A DNA stretch of 64,000 bases from Doryteuthis pealeii (Eukaryota; Mollusca; Cephalopoda; Myopsida; Loliginidae). The translations under genes were made by a program, and so were the position numbers. How positions within the stretch are numbered: position 1 is the stretch's first letter; each line of letters starts with the position of its first letter. Shown here piece by piece: positions 23,661-35,012 of the stretch. The DNA lies in the NCBI GenBank assembly GCA_023376005.1, contig CM042145.1, positions 19,417,312-19,481,311 of the forward strand, given 5' to 3'. The notes beneath the pieces were generated by a model. It made no database searches. It was not told where the DNA came from and saw nothing but the letters and a program-made list of their open reading frames with translations.

Positions 23661-24140
23661 AGTCGTTAACATGTCAAATCATCCAGAAAAAAGTAAATTT
23701 GTCACCCACCCCCTTCAATTTTTCTGAAATTTTGTACAGATGTGGACTATGTTAACATTATACAATCCCCAAAATTTGAGCTTCCAGTTCCTAAAATTGG
23801 CGGAGTTATGTCGAGTTTTAGCTCTCCAAATTTGGTGGGGTTGGTGAAAAATGGCAACTTTTTGTAATCTATTTTTGTCTGTAAAACGAGTTCTAGAGGT
23901 TCCCTACTACTAAAAATTGGTTTATAAAAGCATTCTTGTTCAAGGAATCCAAAAATGCTATCAAAAAAATAAAAGTCAACCAATTTTAAGTTATTGATGA
24001 TTGATTTTTTTCATAGCAAGATCAATATCCCAATATGGCACTGCATCTATGACAAAAAATTTTTCTATATTATTCTTCGCATATATTGAACATTATTTGT
24101 ACCAAAATGATAGTTTGATATTTGCTCAGAACCAAAGTGG

Positions 24141-24476
24141 GTGACATGGCCTGGATGATTTGACATGGAATTACCCTTAAGGCAGGGTGGGTGACATGGC
24201 CTGGATGATTTGACATTGAATTACCCTTAAGGCAGGGTGGGTGACATGGCCTGGATGATTTGACATGGAATTACCCTTAAGGCAGGGTGGGTGACATGGC
24301 CTGGATGATTTGACATGGAATTACCCTTAAGGCAGGGTGGGTGACATGGCCTGGATGATTTGACATGGAATTACCCTTAAGGCAGGGTGGGTGACATGGC
24401 CTGGATGATTTGACATGGAATTACCCTTAAGGCAGGGTGGGTGACATGGCCTGGATGATTTGACATGGAATTACCC
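24141..24476. repeat. 50-bp minisatellite, seven copies
   Basis: The unit starts GTGACATGGCCTGG and repeats exactly every 50 bases (24141, 24191, 24241 and so on) with about one substitution in total. An inverted fragment (ATGTCAAATCATCCAG) lies at 23671. Confidence 0.95.
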
Positions 24477-24705
24477 TACTGTCTGGACTATGCAACCCTG
24501 ATTGACTCCATTCAGTGCAATTCATCATAAATATATTCAATTGAATTGTGCTGCAATAGTTTATGCAGTGATGCAAGGTATTTATGCAAGTGGTCCTAGT
24601 TATTTATGTAAGTCAACCTTTTCCCAAATGAAGATTATTAAGTGTTATATAGCTGTCCAGTTTGGTTATATATATGAAGAGAGAATTCTTATGAGAAAGG
24701 TGGGT

Positions 24706-24945
24706 AGGGCTGGTTTAGCTCAGTCGGTAGAGCAGGAACCACAAGGTTCTGCGTTCGATACCGATCCTCACCAACTCAGCGTATGAGTAGCACAAGGATC
24801 TGTGTGGTAAAGTGAGGAGCTGATGGTAGGTGTGGTGCTCCACCTCAAACGCCAAAACAATCTCCTTGGTCTAGTGCTAGTGAAAAGAGGATAGACTCCC
24901 TCGCTGTCTGGCTGATACCAACTTTAGGTCACCCTGACAACTTAC
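24706..24945 (+). mobile_element. tRNA-derived SINE, family A
   Basis: The head GGTTTAGCTCAGTCGGTAGAGC is a near-canonical tRNA D-arm/A box. GTTCGATACCG is the B box. The body has GTATGAGTAGCACA and GGTGTGGTGCTCCACC and ends with CTGATACCAAC. At least ten copies occur in the window. Confidence 0.8.
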
Positions 24946-24954
24946 TCTCTCTGA

Positions 24955-25363
24955 ATTTTTGAGATGAAGCTAGATAATTGGTATTATTTGGATTAGTTGG
25001 ACTATTGTCCTAATCTTTATTGTCATCTCCACAACGTTTCGGCCGATGTGCCCTCCTGTCTTCTTCAGGTATTTCTTGACGGACTCGGGACCTTCTCGAA
25101 CTCAGGAACCCCCTCCTCGAACTCAGGAACATCCTTTTCGAACTCGGGAGCCTTCACAGAACTTTGAACCCAACTCTTTATTCAATCCACAGGGGTGTAC
25201 TGTTCTCATTCCGCTAACCATGACTGGATACAAGTATGTTAATCATTATTCTATGTTATTGTCGACCTTGACCAGGATTGAACCTGCAACCTAGAGATAA
25301 CTGTCACTTAGAACTGTATTAACTCAATGCCTATATCCACTACACCATGTGTCCAATTGGAAT
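24955..25363 (-). mobile_element. SINE-C, copy with full head and hammerhead-like module
   Basis: Minus strand: A-box-like TGGTGTAGTGGATATAGGC, B box AGGTTCAATCC, a body with GAACTCAGGAAC-type reiterations, then ACCTGAAGAAGACAGGAGG and CGGCCGAAACGTTG, and a tail TAATACCAATTATC. Confidence 0.75.
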
Positions 25364-25431
25364 AAAGAGTTGGGTTCAAAGTTCCGCAAAGGCTCTTGAT
25401 TGCTCAGTGCACAAGTTGCACAACTTGGTTA

Positions 25432-25562
25432 ATCTGATCTGTGTAGTAAAGTAAGGAGCTGACGGTAGGTGTGGTGCCTCACCCCAGTAAAAACAATCTC
25501 CCTGGTCTAGCACTAGTAAAAAATGGGGATAGACTCCTTCGCTATTTGGCTGATACCGACAA
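25432..25562 (+). mobile_element. SINE family A, 5'-truncated
   Basis: Only the body remains: GTAGTAAAGTAAGGAGCTGACGG in outline, through CTGATACCGAC. Confidence 0.65.
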
Positions 25563-25635
25563 TATGCTATTCTGCTGAATTTACTACTATATGTTTTTAG
25601 ACTGATATCAAATTTAAATTTTTGAAATAAATTGA

Positions 25636-25913
25636 AATAGATCACTAAGTAGGACTGAGCCTATTCTCGTAGTGACCACCCCAAGGGGAGATTTAAGAGG
25701 TTTGAATTCAGAGTTTTCCTTCTCCTAAACTGGTTGCCTAACCAAGGTTAAAGAGCCCAGTCTGCCCTACTATTTACCCATAGCTGGAGGGAGAATAGTT
25801 GGATTCATGCCTTTCCCAAGGGTATTAGCACTATGTGAACTGTGGCTTCGTCCAGGATTTGAACTCGGGTCGATAAGTCCATTTCCTACTCTAACCTGTA
25901 CACCACGTGCCTC
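25636..25913 (-). mobile_element. SINE family B
   Basis: Complete copy: tail GATCACTAAGTAGG at the left, head GTGGTGTACAGGTTAG on the minus strand at the right. Confidence 0.75.
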
Positions 25914-25993
25914 CTCAGCTGTTTAAAACAATGTTTTAATCTTTTTAATGTTATGTTGCATGTCATGAATTTTAAAATCTGATAAATACTTTT

Positions 25994-26412
25994 GGTTATT
26001 TCCTATAACTCCAACATAAAAAAGGGGAACCACTCTGAATGAATTTTATCTGTTAATTAATCTACCCATTATTTTCCCATTAAACTAACCCTAAACCCTA
26101 ACTGTTATGTATTAGAAATACATTAACGAGAAGATTGCGAGTGGTTGTAATAATAGTTTATTATTACAATAAAAACAAATAACAAAAATGGCTCTCGGCC
26201 GGCAAGGTAAAAAGTCTCTGAGCGTAAAAGAGGATTGGTAAAGATTACTTATCTTCTGAAGAATTGTAGCACGTGGGTTTACATCCGAGAATACGAAAAC
26301 AACCTTTGTGGGTGGAGATCACCTCACATCACACTTAGCTAATCTTCGTGTTATTCTTTTATACGTACTCATTTGAATGTGAGGGATTATTCCGTTACTT
26401 CCCTTTACAACA

Positions 26413-26443
<31 letters not shown>

Positions 26444-26549
26444 CTAACCCTGTCTTTTTTTCCCCCTAGTAGATCAATAAATAAATAAATAATTTATCAG
26501 TCAATCAGAGTGGTTCCCCTTTTTTATGTTGGACTTATAGGAAATAACC
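25994..26549. mobile_element. MITE family J with internal telomere-like repeats
   Basis: Terminal inverted repeats start GGTTATTTCCTATAA and end TTATAGGAAATAACC. CCCTAA-type repeats lie at 26088-26101 and 26409-26448 on either side of about 300 bp of unrelated sequence, probably an insertion. The second copy is at 44724-45222. Confidence 0.75.
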
Positions 26550-26894
26550 GTACTTTTTCATCTTAATGTTAGACTCTTAAGTCAAATCTCATGACTCTTT
26601 CGTCAAGGTAAACAAAAATAGAACAGTACACAACCACACAGGAATGATACCAGCTGGCTGATTACTTTACAGGTGTTTTGGGAAGGTCATGTGACTACTT
26701 TTGACCTATTGGAAGGCACCACAAGCAGTGCCCTTGAACAGTGGTGTGCTAATGTCGTGATCCAGGGGAATCGGCAAGAGCTTCCCCCCCCCCCCTGGCC
26801 AAAAAACAGATTTTTACTGTCATTATGTTGCTAACCATGACTTTCATAGTAACCATAAATAATTAAGTATTAAGTAATATTAATAATAATAAAG

Positions 26895-27361
26895 TATTAG
26901 CACTATGTGAACTGTGGCTTCGTCCAGGATTTGAACAAAATTTTAAAAATAAATTGAAATAGATCACTAAGTAGGACTGAGCCTATTCTCGTAGTGACCA
27001 GACCAAGGGGAGATTTAAGAGGTTTGAATTCAGAGTTTTCCTTCTCCTAGACTGGTTGCCTAACCAAGGTTAAAGAACCCAGTCTGCACTACTATTTTAC
27101 CCATAGCTGGAGGGAGAATAGTTGGATTCATGCCTTTCCAAGGGTATTAGCACAATGTGAACTGTGGCTTCGTTTAGGATTTGAACAAAACTTTAAAAAT
27201 AAATTGAAATAGATCACTAAGTAGGTCTGAACCTATTCTTGTAGTGACCAGACCAAGGGGAGATTTAAGAGGTTTGAATTCAGAGTTTTCCTTCTCCTAG
27301 ACTGGTTGCCTAACCAAGGTTAAAGAACCCAGTCAGCACTACTATTTACCCATAGCTGGAG
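26895..27361 (-). mobile_element. SINE family B, head-less partial dimer
   Basis: Two units of about 249 bp repeat in tandem, each from AGCACTATGTGAACTG-type sequence to ACCCATAGCTGGAG, both interrupted at the same place after GGATTTGAACAAAA. This looks like unequal duplication. Confidence 0.7.
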
Positions 27362-27654
27362 CTCTTACACAATTCTGTGATTTATCTGTTTGAAGCAGTC
27401 TAGTTTTTCTGCCAAGGAGTATAGTTTAATTTAGTTATATATTTAGTTATATTAGGTTTAGTTATATATTTCAATGTTATAGGAATGCAAAAGCTTTTGG
27501 GTTAGGGTGATTTTGCTCCCCCAAATGCTGTGCCCCAGGGCAGCAGCCTCTCCCTCACCCCTTTGGTCCAGCCACTGACCCTGAAGCATATAAATACACA
27601 AGAATTCCCTACCTTGGACCTAGCGACACATGTAATGTCTCTTCATCTTAGTAA

Positions 27655-27903
27655 GTAAAGTTGACGGGGCGGCCTAAAGTCGGTATCAGCCAGTCAGCGA
27701 GGGAGTCTATCCCCTTTTCAATAGCGCTAGACCAAGGAGATTGTTTTAGCATCTGAGGTGGAGCGCCACCCCTACCATCAGCTCCTTACTTTACCGCACA
27801 GATCCCTGTGCTACTCATACGCTGAGTTGGCGGGGACCGGTATCGAAATAGGAACCTTGTGGTTTCTAGCCGAACGCTCTACCGACTGAGCTAACCCGGC
27901 CCT
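27655..27903 (-). mobile_element. SINE family A
   Basis: Full-length minus copy: GGGCCGGGTTAGCTCAGTCG at the right end, B box TTCGATACCGG, body intact. Confidence 0.8.
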
Positions 27904-28111
27904 CCAAAGTAGCATCTTATCTTAGTAGCATCAGCTAAACATACCAAATGACCATGGACACACATGGTGGACACTCAACCAAACCATTTATGGAACCCCT
28001 CATGTGGCATTGCCAATTTGTGCTTTGCTATCCACTAGGCTAGGGGATCATGAATAAAATAAAGGTTTTAGTTGTTAATGTTTGGAATTATTTTACTGTC
28101 TACTTTTTCTC

Positions 28112-28500
28112 TGAATTTTTTTTTTAGATGAGGCTTGATAATTAGTATTATTTGTATTATTCGGACTATTGTCCTCATCTTCACTGTTATCTGTACAACG
28201 TTTCGGCTGATGTGCCCTGCTGCCTTCTTCAGGTATTTCTTGTTGGACTCGGGAACCTTCTTGTTGTAATCGGGAACCTTCTTGTCATATTTGGGAGCCA
28301 TCCCTTTGAACCTAACCCTTTATTCAGTTCACGGGGGTATCCTGTTCTCATTCTGCTAGCCATGGCTGGGGTACAAGTGTTAAGCTGTCTTAATTATTAT
28401 TCTATGTTACTGCAGCCCCTGACCAGGATTGAACCTGCAGTCTAGAGATAACTGTTGTACAGATAACAGTGAAGATGAGGACAATAGTCTGAATAATAAA
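28112..28500 (-). mobile_element. SINE-C with inverted duplicated tail
   Basis: A minus copy with CCTGAAGAAGGCAGCAGG, CAGCCGAAACGTTG and B box AGGTTCAATCC. At 28455-28500 the tail (TGTACAGATAACAGTGAAG) reappears in the opposite orientation, giving a foldback. Confidence 0.7.
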
Positions 28501-28762
28501 AATAATAATGTTTACTTTTTGTTTGATTGACAACAAGCCAAAATAAACCTTAAGAGTATTTGTAAATTCCATTGCATGTAGATGTGTTATTAATATTTGT
28601 TGAGCAAATATGTTAACAAATGATAGTGAGTGTAATTCTATTTTGTTAAGGTTTTTTTTTTAAGTCTTGACAAGTATCAAGTGAGAAAAGTGAAAAAAGG
28701 AGAAAAACTGGAAGGAATCACATTGGATAAGACTTAAAAAGAAGAAAAGAGAAAGAACAATC

Positions 28763-28766
<4 letters not shown>

Positions 28767-28832
<66 letters not shown>

Positions 28833-29140
28833 GTTTGGTTTGTTTTACGAATAAGAAGAAGAGAGAAAGAAAGAAAGAAGAGGGGGATAAGAAGAAGAGA
28901 GAAAGAAAGAGAGAAGAGAGGGATAAGAAGAAGAAGAGAGAAGAGAGGGATAAGAAGAGAGAGAGAGAAGAAGGAGAGAGAAAGAAAATGAGAGAAGGAG
29001 AGAGAAAGAAAGAGAGAGAAGGAGAAAGAAAGAGAGAGAAGAAGAAGAAGAGAGAGAGAAAGAAAGAGAGAAGAAGAGAGGAAGAGAGAAGAGAGGGATA
29101 AGAAGAAGGAGAGAGAAGAAGGAGAGAGAGAGAGAGAGAG

Positions 29141-29171
<31 letters not shown>
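28767..29171. repeat. Purine-rich tract: (GA)n, GAA-rich, then (AC)n
   Basis: Positions 28767-28829 are about thirty GA units; 28850-29140 are almost pure G/A; 29141-29169 are AC repeats. The overlapping long frames of Ser/Leu or Arg/Glu/Lys are artefacts. Confidence 0.95.
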
Positions 29172-29580
29172 GGAGTGGCAAGAAATAGCTGTTTCGTGTC
29201 TACACCTGTCTGAAGTTATTAAGTAAATCACATAAACTTCAATAATTTACATTTGTTTTGAAAAAGAAATTGTCAAATTTTAAACAATCAATTTTGATGT
29301 CAAAACAATGACTAAAATTTTTGGTATGTATCAATATGTTTTATTGAAATTATCAAAGTTATTTGATTTATTCTTAAAAAAAACTGCCGTCTGAAGTTAT
29401 TAGGCAAAACTAAATAATCAGATTTTATTAAAAGGTAATAAAATCATCAAAAATTGATCAACACACTTATAATAGAACAAATAACAAACACATGATTAAT
29501 CTTTGAATCATCTACATTTTTGATATAATGATCCTTCTTTTCAATAACAACTAGTGTAATAACAAATGATAACACTGATA
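29172..29580. other. AT-rich interval, no gene seen
   Basis: No supported feature. Confidence 0.4.
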
Positions 29581-29730
29581 GACTTTGGAAAGCTTTATTC
29601 TACTTAGAATAATTGATACATTTATTAAAAGTTTATATATTGTATTCACAAGAGAGTTCTCCAAAGGGGAGTTAATTATAAAATAGGGGAGGTAACTCTC
29701 AATTACCTTATTACAACTAGTAATCTATTA
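29581..29730. repeat. Single unit of the 223-bp repeat
   Basis: It matches the array at 36411-37010: ATTCTACTTAGAATAATTG, AGAGTTCTCCAAAGGGG and AGGGGAGGTAACTCTCAATTA. Confidence 0.65.
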
Positions 29731-30219
29731 TCCATTGATTTGTTAATTTTTTTTACTTCAGGTTCAATTTCTAACATGCTAGTTTTAATTGTTTCCCATA
29801 GGTCCACTTTGCTGTTATATTGTTTGCCATCTTCATATCATTTCATCTTCATAATTGATCATAGATTTTTGATCAGGTTCAGATCAGGACTTTATCATGA
29901 CCATTCTATTATCTTCTCTCCTATAAATCTTTTATGCTCAAAGAATTTATGGACAAGTTTAGATACATGAGAAGGATCATTGTTATACATAAATACACAC
30001 TTCACTTTGAAACTGCGAGACTGGGACTTGTACTATGCAAAGAAAATATTGTCCACAAAATCGCGATAGTTAGAACTGTTTATTTTAACTTCTTCTTAGA
30101 CTTTGAATGGTCCTGTAATTGTTTGGTCAATTATTCCAGTCCATATCATCACACTACCACATAATTGTTGCCTTCTTTTAACCACAGGCATGGCTGAAGT
30201 AGATAAAATCCATCCTTTA
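29731..30219. other. Interval without recognised gene
   Basis: Two overlapping plus-strand open frames (29740-29970 and 29934-30164) show no known domain. The text (for example HRSTLLLYCLP, KEFMDKFRYMRR) may be a decayed Tc1/mariner-type transposase on the minus strand, but I cannot confirm it. Confidence 0.3.
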
Positions 30220-30590
30220 GACTATGGGGTGGCAAGAGGATTTGTGTTTTAAGGTTTAAAAGGTGGTTATGTTTATTCTTGGTGCATGTTCTTAGGGTTT
30301 GCTTTTAACCCCCTCTTATTTGGTGGTCATGCTGAAAAGGAAGGAATTCAAGGGAAGAAAAAGAAAGAGACAAAGAAAGAAGGTGGGTTTATGATTTAGG
30401 CTTTATTCACCGGTCGTGGCCACCATGTGGCAAGTAAATTTCTCCCTGGCCAGTAGTAGTGTCTTGTCCCAGACAAGGCCTAAACTTGAATGGCTGAGAG
30501 ATTCTCTTGAGGGTCAGCAGTGGGTCCTTTTTCTTGCACATGTGCGGAGGGTTCTTCTGGTGAAGGCTCATGGGAGTTTGTTACTTTAAA
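30220..30590. repeat. Dispersed repeat, family F
   Basis: It is shared with 43435-43695 and 58585-58800: GGTCATGCTGAAAAGGAA, GCTTTATTCACCGGTCGTGG, GTCTTGTCCCAGACAAGGCC, and GAAGGCTCATGGGAGTTTG at the end. Non-coding; class unknown. Confidence 0.6.
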
Positions 30591-30764
30591 AAATTTTTAT
30601 TTTAGTTTTATTTTAATTCCAACAAGCCTATCCATCAGCTCCATCTAATGTCACTTTAGAAAAGTCAATTTTCATGTATTTCTTGGTCAAATTTTGATGC
30701 TTTAAAATATTTGCTTTAGTGAGAGGGGGTTACTTCAATGAATAAATTTATTTTTCAATGCTGG

Positions 30765-30841
30765 TTAGGGTTAGGTTTAGGCTTAGGGTTAGGTTTAGTG
30801 TTAGTGTTAGCGATATAAGAAGAAGAAGAAGAAGAAGAAGA
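30765..30841. repeat. Telomere-like TTAGGG-type repeats and (AAG)n
   Basis: Degenerate GGTTAGGGTTAGGTTTAGG reiterations are followed by about eight AAG units. Confidence 0.75.
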
Positions 30842-31427
30842 ATGAAACTGGTGAAAATTACCCGTTTCAATGAATAAATTCATTTTTCAATGCATTTTTA
30901 CAGATCTCAATTCACAAAATATCCTACACCTTTTGTTCTTCTTGACTCCCTTAATTCCAGCCTTTTCAAAGATTTGAGTGTTGGTCAAAAGTGGTTGTTT
31001 TGCTATTACTAAGTTTATATTTATCTCAAGGAAGCAAGTTCTTAAAGCCTTTTCCTTTGCTTTGAGTTCTCAACTTAGTTATATTTTCAACAGCCTTCCT
31101 TACACCACTTGTAGATGTCTTTAGCATCCATACTCACCATACTCTAAATGGGAACACTTTAAGTAGGTAAAGCCATAGAGAGAATGAGGTATTTTGTTGA
31201 AAGTAGGCTGTGCAAGAAGAGGGAAGCAAGTGTTTATTTTTTAATGGATCGGTCAGTGAGTGTACCTAGCTAGCTAGAACCATAGAAAAGTATAACCAGT
31301 TTTGTTACCCCTCCCCAAAATGCAACCCCCGGCTATATGCCGAGATGAGTGTACACCTCTGTAACCCATTTTTGAGTAAATAAAATTTATTTGAGGTGGG
31401 TGCACATCAAATATTCACTTACATTAA

Positions 31428-31730
31428 TTGGTGATGAATTTCAATCGGTTTAATGCCTTTTGCGTTCTAAAACAGAATAACTGTGCAAACTACATACCTT
31501 GTGGAGTTCCATCAGAAATGACAGCCAAGCCAAGATTGAGCATGGTAGCAAGGCATATGGAGGGCATGCACAACAAATACAACAGTGTTGCCAATAGCAG
31601 TACAGTTTCCCTGCATCCCCTGCACTTTGAAGACCTTACTTTTGGGATTACCCTCTGTAATGAACAAGCTTACTTACCTCCGGCAAAATGCATCTGCTTA
31701 GCTTGTCAGGTTCTGCCTGAATTTAGCTGA
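31428..31730 (+). other. Unassigned 100-residue open frame
   Basis: The open frame MVMNFNRFNAFCVLKQ... ends at TGA-containing text near 31730. It contains six or more cysteines (for example CICLACQV) but matches no family I recognise. Downstream sequence to 31920 is non-coding. It could be chance or an exon. Confidence 0.2.
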
Positions 31731-31953
31731 AGAAGCATGGTCGCCGTTGACGAGCGAATTTGTAAGGTGTGGTCTCGTTCATGGTGTGAGCATGGCCTAT
31801 GCAAATTACACCTACGATATAAAAGGAGCTCATTTGTTTGCCAGGGCGGCAGCAATCTAGTCACGAAGAACGAGGTGCGAGAGTGAAGTTACTGCTACGA
31901 GAAGACACACCCTCGTACTTCCAAACATTAATATTAATTCTATTACATATATA

Positions 31954-32093
31954 GAATAATGATAATAGAGAAACATAAAATTTTGACTATACAAAAAGCG
32001 GTCTTCTTTGGGCCAGGATATTTTGATTAAAAGAAATCAAAATATTGCCCCAAAGAAGACCTCAAAATTTTATGGTTCTCTATTATTATTATT
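31954..32093. mobile_element. Small foldback element
   Basis: GTCTTCTTTGGG...ATTTTGATT is mirrored by AATCAAAATATTG...AAGAAGAC, with outer arms AATAGAGAAACATAAAATTTTG and its complement; total arms are about 55-60 bp. Confidence 0.7.
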
Positions 32094-32279
32094 ATTTTAT
32101 TTTATTTCATATTTAAAATAATACTAAATAGGATACTATGTATACAAGGACAAACTCTTAGTCGAAACACAAGTCGGCATTTCAATAAATTAATTTTTAT
32201 CCGTACAACATTTGCTTTCCATTTATCTTTCAACATAATTTTCAGATTTACTTCCATTTTTCTCACTTATAACAGATTT

Positions 32280-32280
32280 C

Positions 32281-32325
<45 letters not shown>
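32280..32325. repeat. (TA)n(TG)n microsatellite
   Basis: TA dinucleotides pass into TG dinucleotides. Confidence 0.9.
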
Positions 32326-32399
32326 AAATATGTTATTAAAGGTAGTAAGCTTCAACTATTGAGCGATTAAGATCAAAATGAGACGGACTGCTTTTTGTA

Positions 32400-32900
32400 A
32401 TTTTTGTCTTCACAATCGTTGAAAAAAAAAAGAATAGTTAACAAGGGAATTAACTCTGTCTATACTATTATGATAGTTATCTTCTCTTAGATTATTTATG
32501 CTATTGCGATTGTTTATTTTTTTTCTTCTTCCTTTCTTATTGCTTCTGATTCTAACATGGTACTCATAGGCATGCGTATTTTTGATCAAGGGAGATAATA
32601 AATTTTTAAAAATTTTAGAACAACTACTAAAAATCAGGGAATTGTCCGATTCCAATGAATTTTTTTTGCTTTTTATTCATCAATGACATAATTTTATAAA
32701 GAATAGCTAATTCTATTAAATAGAAAAACTTGAAAAAATGATTTTGGTTAAATCGAACTCGACGGACCTAAATTCCACCATCATATATCGCCCTGCCGAA
32801 AAAAAAAAATACCAAATATCAAGGAATTAACCGAATTTAATGAAATTTTCAGTGTTGATATATTAATGAATAAAAGATATAATGCACCAGTTATTTGAGG
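32400..32900. repeat. AT-rich dispersed repeat, family Q
   Basis: CAGGGAATTGTCCGATTCC at about 32635 and the related AAGGAATTAACCGAATTT at 32820 are two copies of a repeat also at 8205 and 20022. Non-coding. Confidence 0.45.
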
Positions 32901-33009
32901 CGTAACACAGATTTGTAAAAGGATTTTAAATATTTAGTAAAATCCTGGAATTATTCAAGTTTTGAAAGAATTGTGGTGATAAATAAATTTATTTTTCACA
33001 CCCACCTTA

Positions 33010-34115
33010 GCCGGTGGTTCACTGGAGACTGAGTGACAGTAAGTCCACCCAGGTCTCCAGGACTCTTAATGCACAAACCTGAATCTGTCCTGGAGAATGA
33101 GACACACAAAATTCTCTGGGACTTTGAGGTACAGACGGATCACCTAATCCAGGCTAGGACACCAGATCTAGTTTTGATTGACAAGAAGAGGAATACTTGT
33201 CATCTCATGAACTTTGCCGTCCCAGCCGATCACAGAGTGAAAATGAAAGGGAGCGAAAAGGTCGACAAATACTTGGATCTTGCCAGAGAAAACTGTGGAA
33301 CATGAGAGTGAAGGTCGTACCAATTGTAATTGGGGCTCTTGGAACAATCCCCAAGGGGTTGGAAAAGAGTCTGGATGAATTGAAAATCAGAGGAAGGATT
33401 GAGACCCTCCAGACTACAGCATTATTGAGATTGGCTGGAATACTCAGAAGAGTCCTGGAGACTTGAGGAGACTTGCTGTCACTCAGCCTCCAGTGAACCA
33501 CCGGCTTCTGCAGGTGTGAAAAACTCAAATGGAGTGAAATAATAATAATAACTACACACTCGCTAACATCTATTCCTCTTTTTCTTCTTTTTGTATGGTT
33601 AATAATAATAGTAATTATTATAACTGTTACAAGAAAATAATGATAAAGCTGTGGAATATGAAATGTGAAAGTGATACCAATTGTACTTGGTGCACTTGGA
33701 ACGGTCCCGAAAAAACTTGGAAAAAAGACTGGAAAATCTGGAAATCAGAAGAAGAATTGAGATAATCCAGCTACTGCTTTGCTGCAATCGGCTAGAATAT
33801 TCAGAAGAGTCCTGGAAACCTGAGGAGACTTGTTGTCACTCAGACGCCAGTAAAATACCATCAGCTAACGCTGATGTGAAAAAGTCAGTGAAAATAATAA
33901 TAATAACAATAATAATAATTAGGGTGATCGCAATTGTAGCTGGATCCCATGGAACATTCACCAAAGGGCTGGGAAAAAGATACTGGGGCAACTGGAGGAA
34001 GAACTGGGACCATCCAGACCACAGCACTGTTAAAATTAGCTAGGATACTAGCTAAGAGTCCTGGAGGCCCGAGGAGACTTGTTAGTCACTCAGATTTCAG
34101 TGAGAGTCTTACTCT
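33010..34115 (+). mobile_element. LINE pol carboxyl-terminal fragments, three partial copies
   Basis: 33033-33305 reads SVLENETHKILWDFEVQTDH, then PDLVLIDKKR and FAVPADHRVKMK...KYLDLARE. After a frameshift, 33300-33465 reads VVPIVIGALGT, LEKSLDELKIRGRIETLQTTALLR. This is the C-terminal pol region common in invertebrate non-LTR (R2-like) elements. Decayed repeats of the last part follow at 33655-33860 and 33925-34115. All are broken by stops and shifts. Confidence 0.75.
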
Positions 34116-35012
34116 AAAGTTATCCTTATCTTTCCTAAATTCCTCTTCAGCTTACCAGCTTACAAGAAGGAAGAACCTAAGAAATAGTGTGAATCAAATA
34201 ATAAAAGTCTTACCCTAAGTCATCCTCATCTTTGTTCCTTTCGCTTCTTTTCCTAAATTCCTCTTCAGCTTACCAGCCCACAAGAAGGAAGAACCTAAGA
34301 AATAGTGTGAATCAACTAATAAAAGTCTTACCCTAAAGTTATCCTCATCTTTGTTCCTTTTGCTTCTTTTCCTAAATTCCTCTTCAGCTTACCAGCTCAC
34401 AAGAAGGAAGAACCTAAGAAATAGTGTGAATCAAATAATAAAAGTCTTACCCTAAAGTTATCCTCATCTTTGTTCCTTTCGCTTCTTTTCCTAAATTCCT
34501 CTTCAGCTTACTAGCCCACAAGAAGGAAGAACCTAAGAAATAGTGTGAATCAAATAATAAAAGTCTTACCCTAAAGTTATCCTCATCTTTGTTCCTTTTG
34601 CTTCTTTTCCTAAATTCCTCTTCAGCTTACCAGCTCACAAGAAGGAAGAACCTAAGAAATAGTGTGAATCAAATAATAAAAGTCTTACCCTAAGTCATCC
34701 TCATCTTTGTTCCTTTCGCTTCTTTTCCTAAATTCCTCTTCAGCTTACCAGCTCACAAGAAGGAAGAACCTAAGAAATAGTGTGAATCAAATAATAAAAG
34801 TCTTACCCTAAAGTTATCCTCATCTTTGTTCCTTTCGCTTCTTTTCCTAAATTCCTCTTCAGCTTACTAGCCCACAAGAAGGAAGAACCTAAGAAATAGT
34901 GTGAATCAATAATAAAAGTCTTACCCTAAAGTTATCCTCATCTTTGTTCCTTTTGCTTCTTTTCCTAAATTCCTCTTCAGCTTTCCAGCCCACAAGAAGG
35001 AAGAACCAACTA
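34100..35012. repeat. Tandem array of about 119 bp, about eight units
   Basis: The unit runs from AAAAGTCTTACCCTAAAG through TTCCTCTTCAGCTTACCAG to AGAACCTAAGAAATAGTGTG. Spacing is 118-120 bp. Two variants (CAGCTCACAA and CAGCCCACAA) alternate, so higher-order duplication is likely. It starts in the tail of the third LINE fragment. Confidence 0.9.

Noticed and set aside
24141..24476. CRISPR-like regular repeat
   Set aside because: The 50-bp units are contiguous with no unique spacers, and the DNA is eukaryotic.
24706..24780. Possible genuine tRNA genes at SINE-A heads (also 27903, 37112, 44804, 55887, 56143)
   Set aside because: The A and B boxes are good, but the acceptor stem does not close and each is followed by the same 170-bp body. 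They are SINEs.
28660..29231. Long Ser/Leu and Arg/Glu/Lys open frames
   Set aside because: They are translations of GA/CT repeats. The same applies to 47851-48675, 53647-53984, 46339-46692 and 51860-52087.
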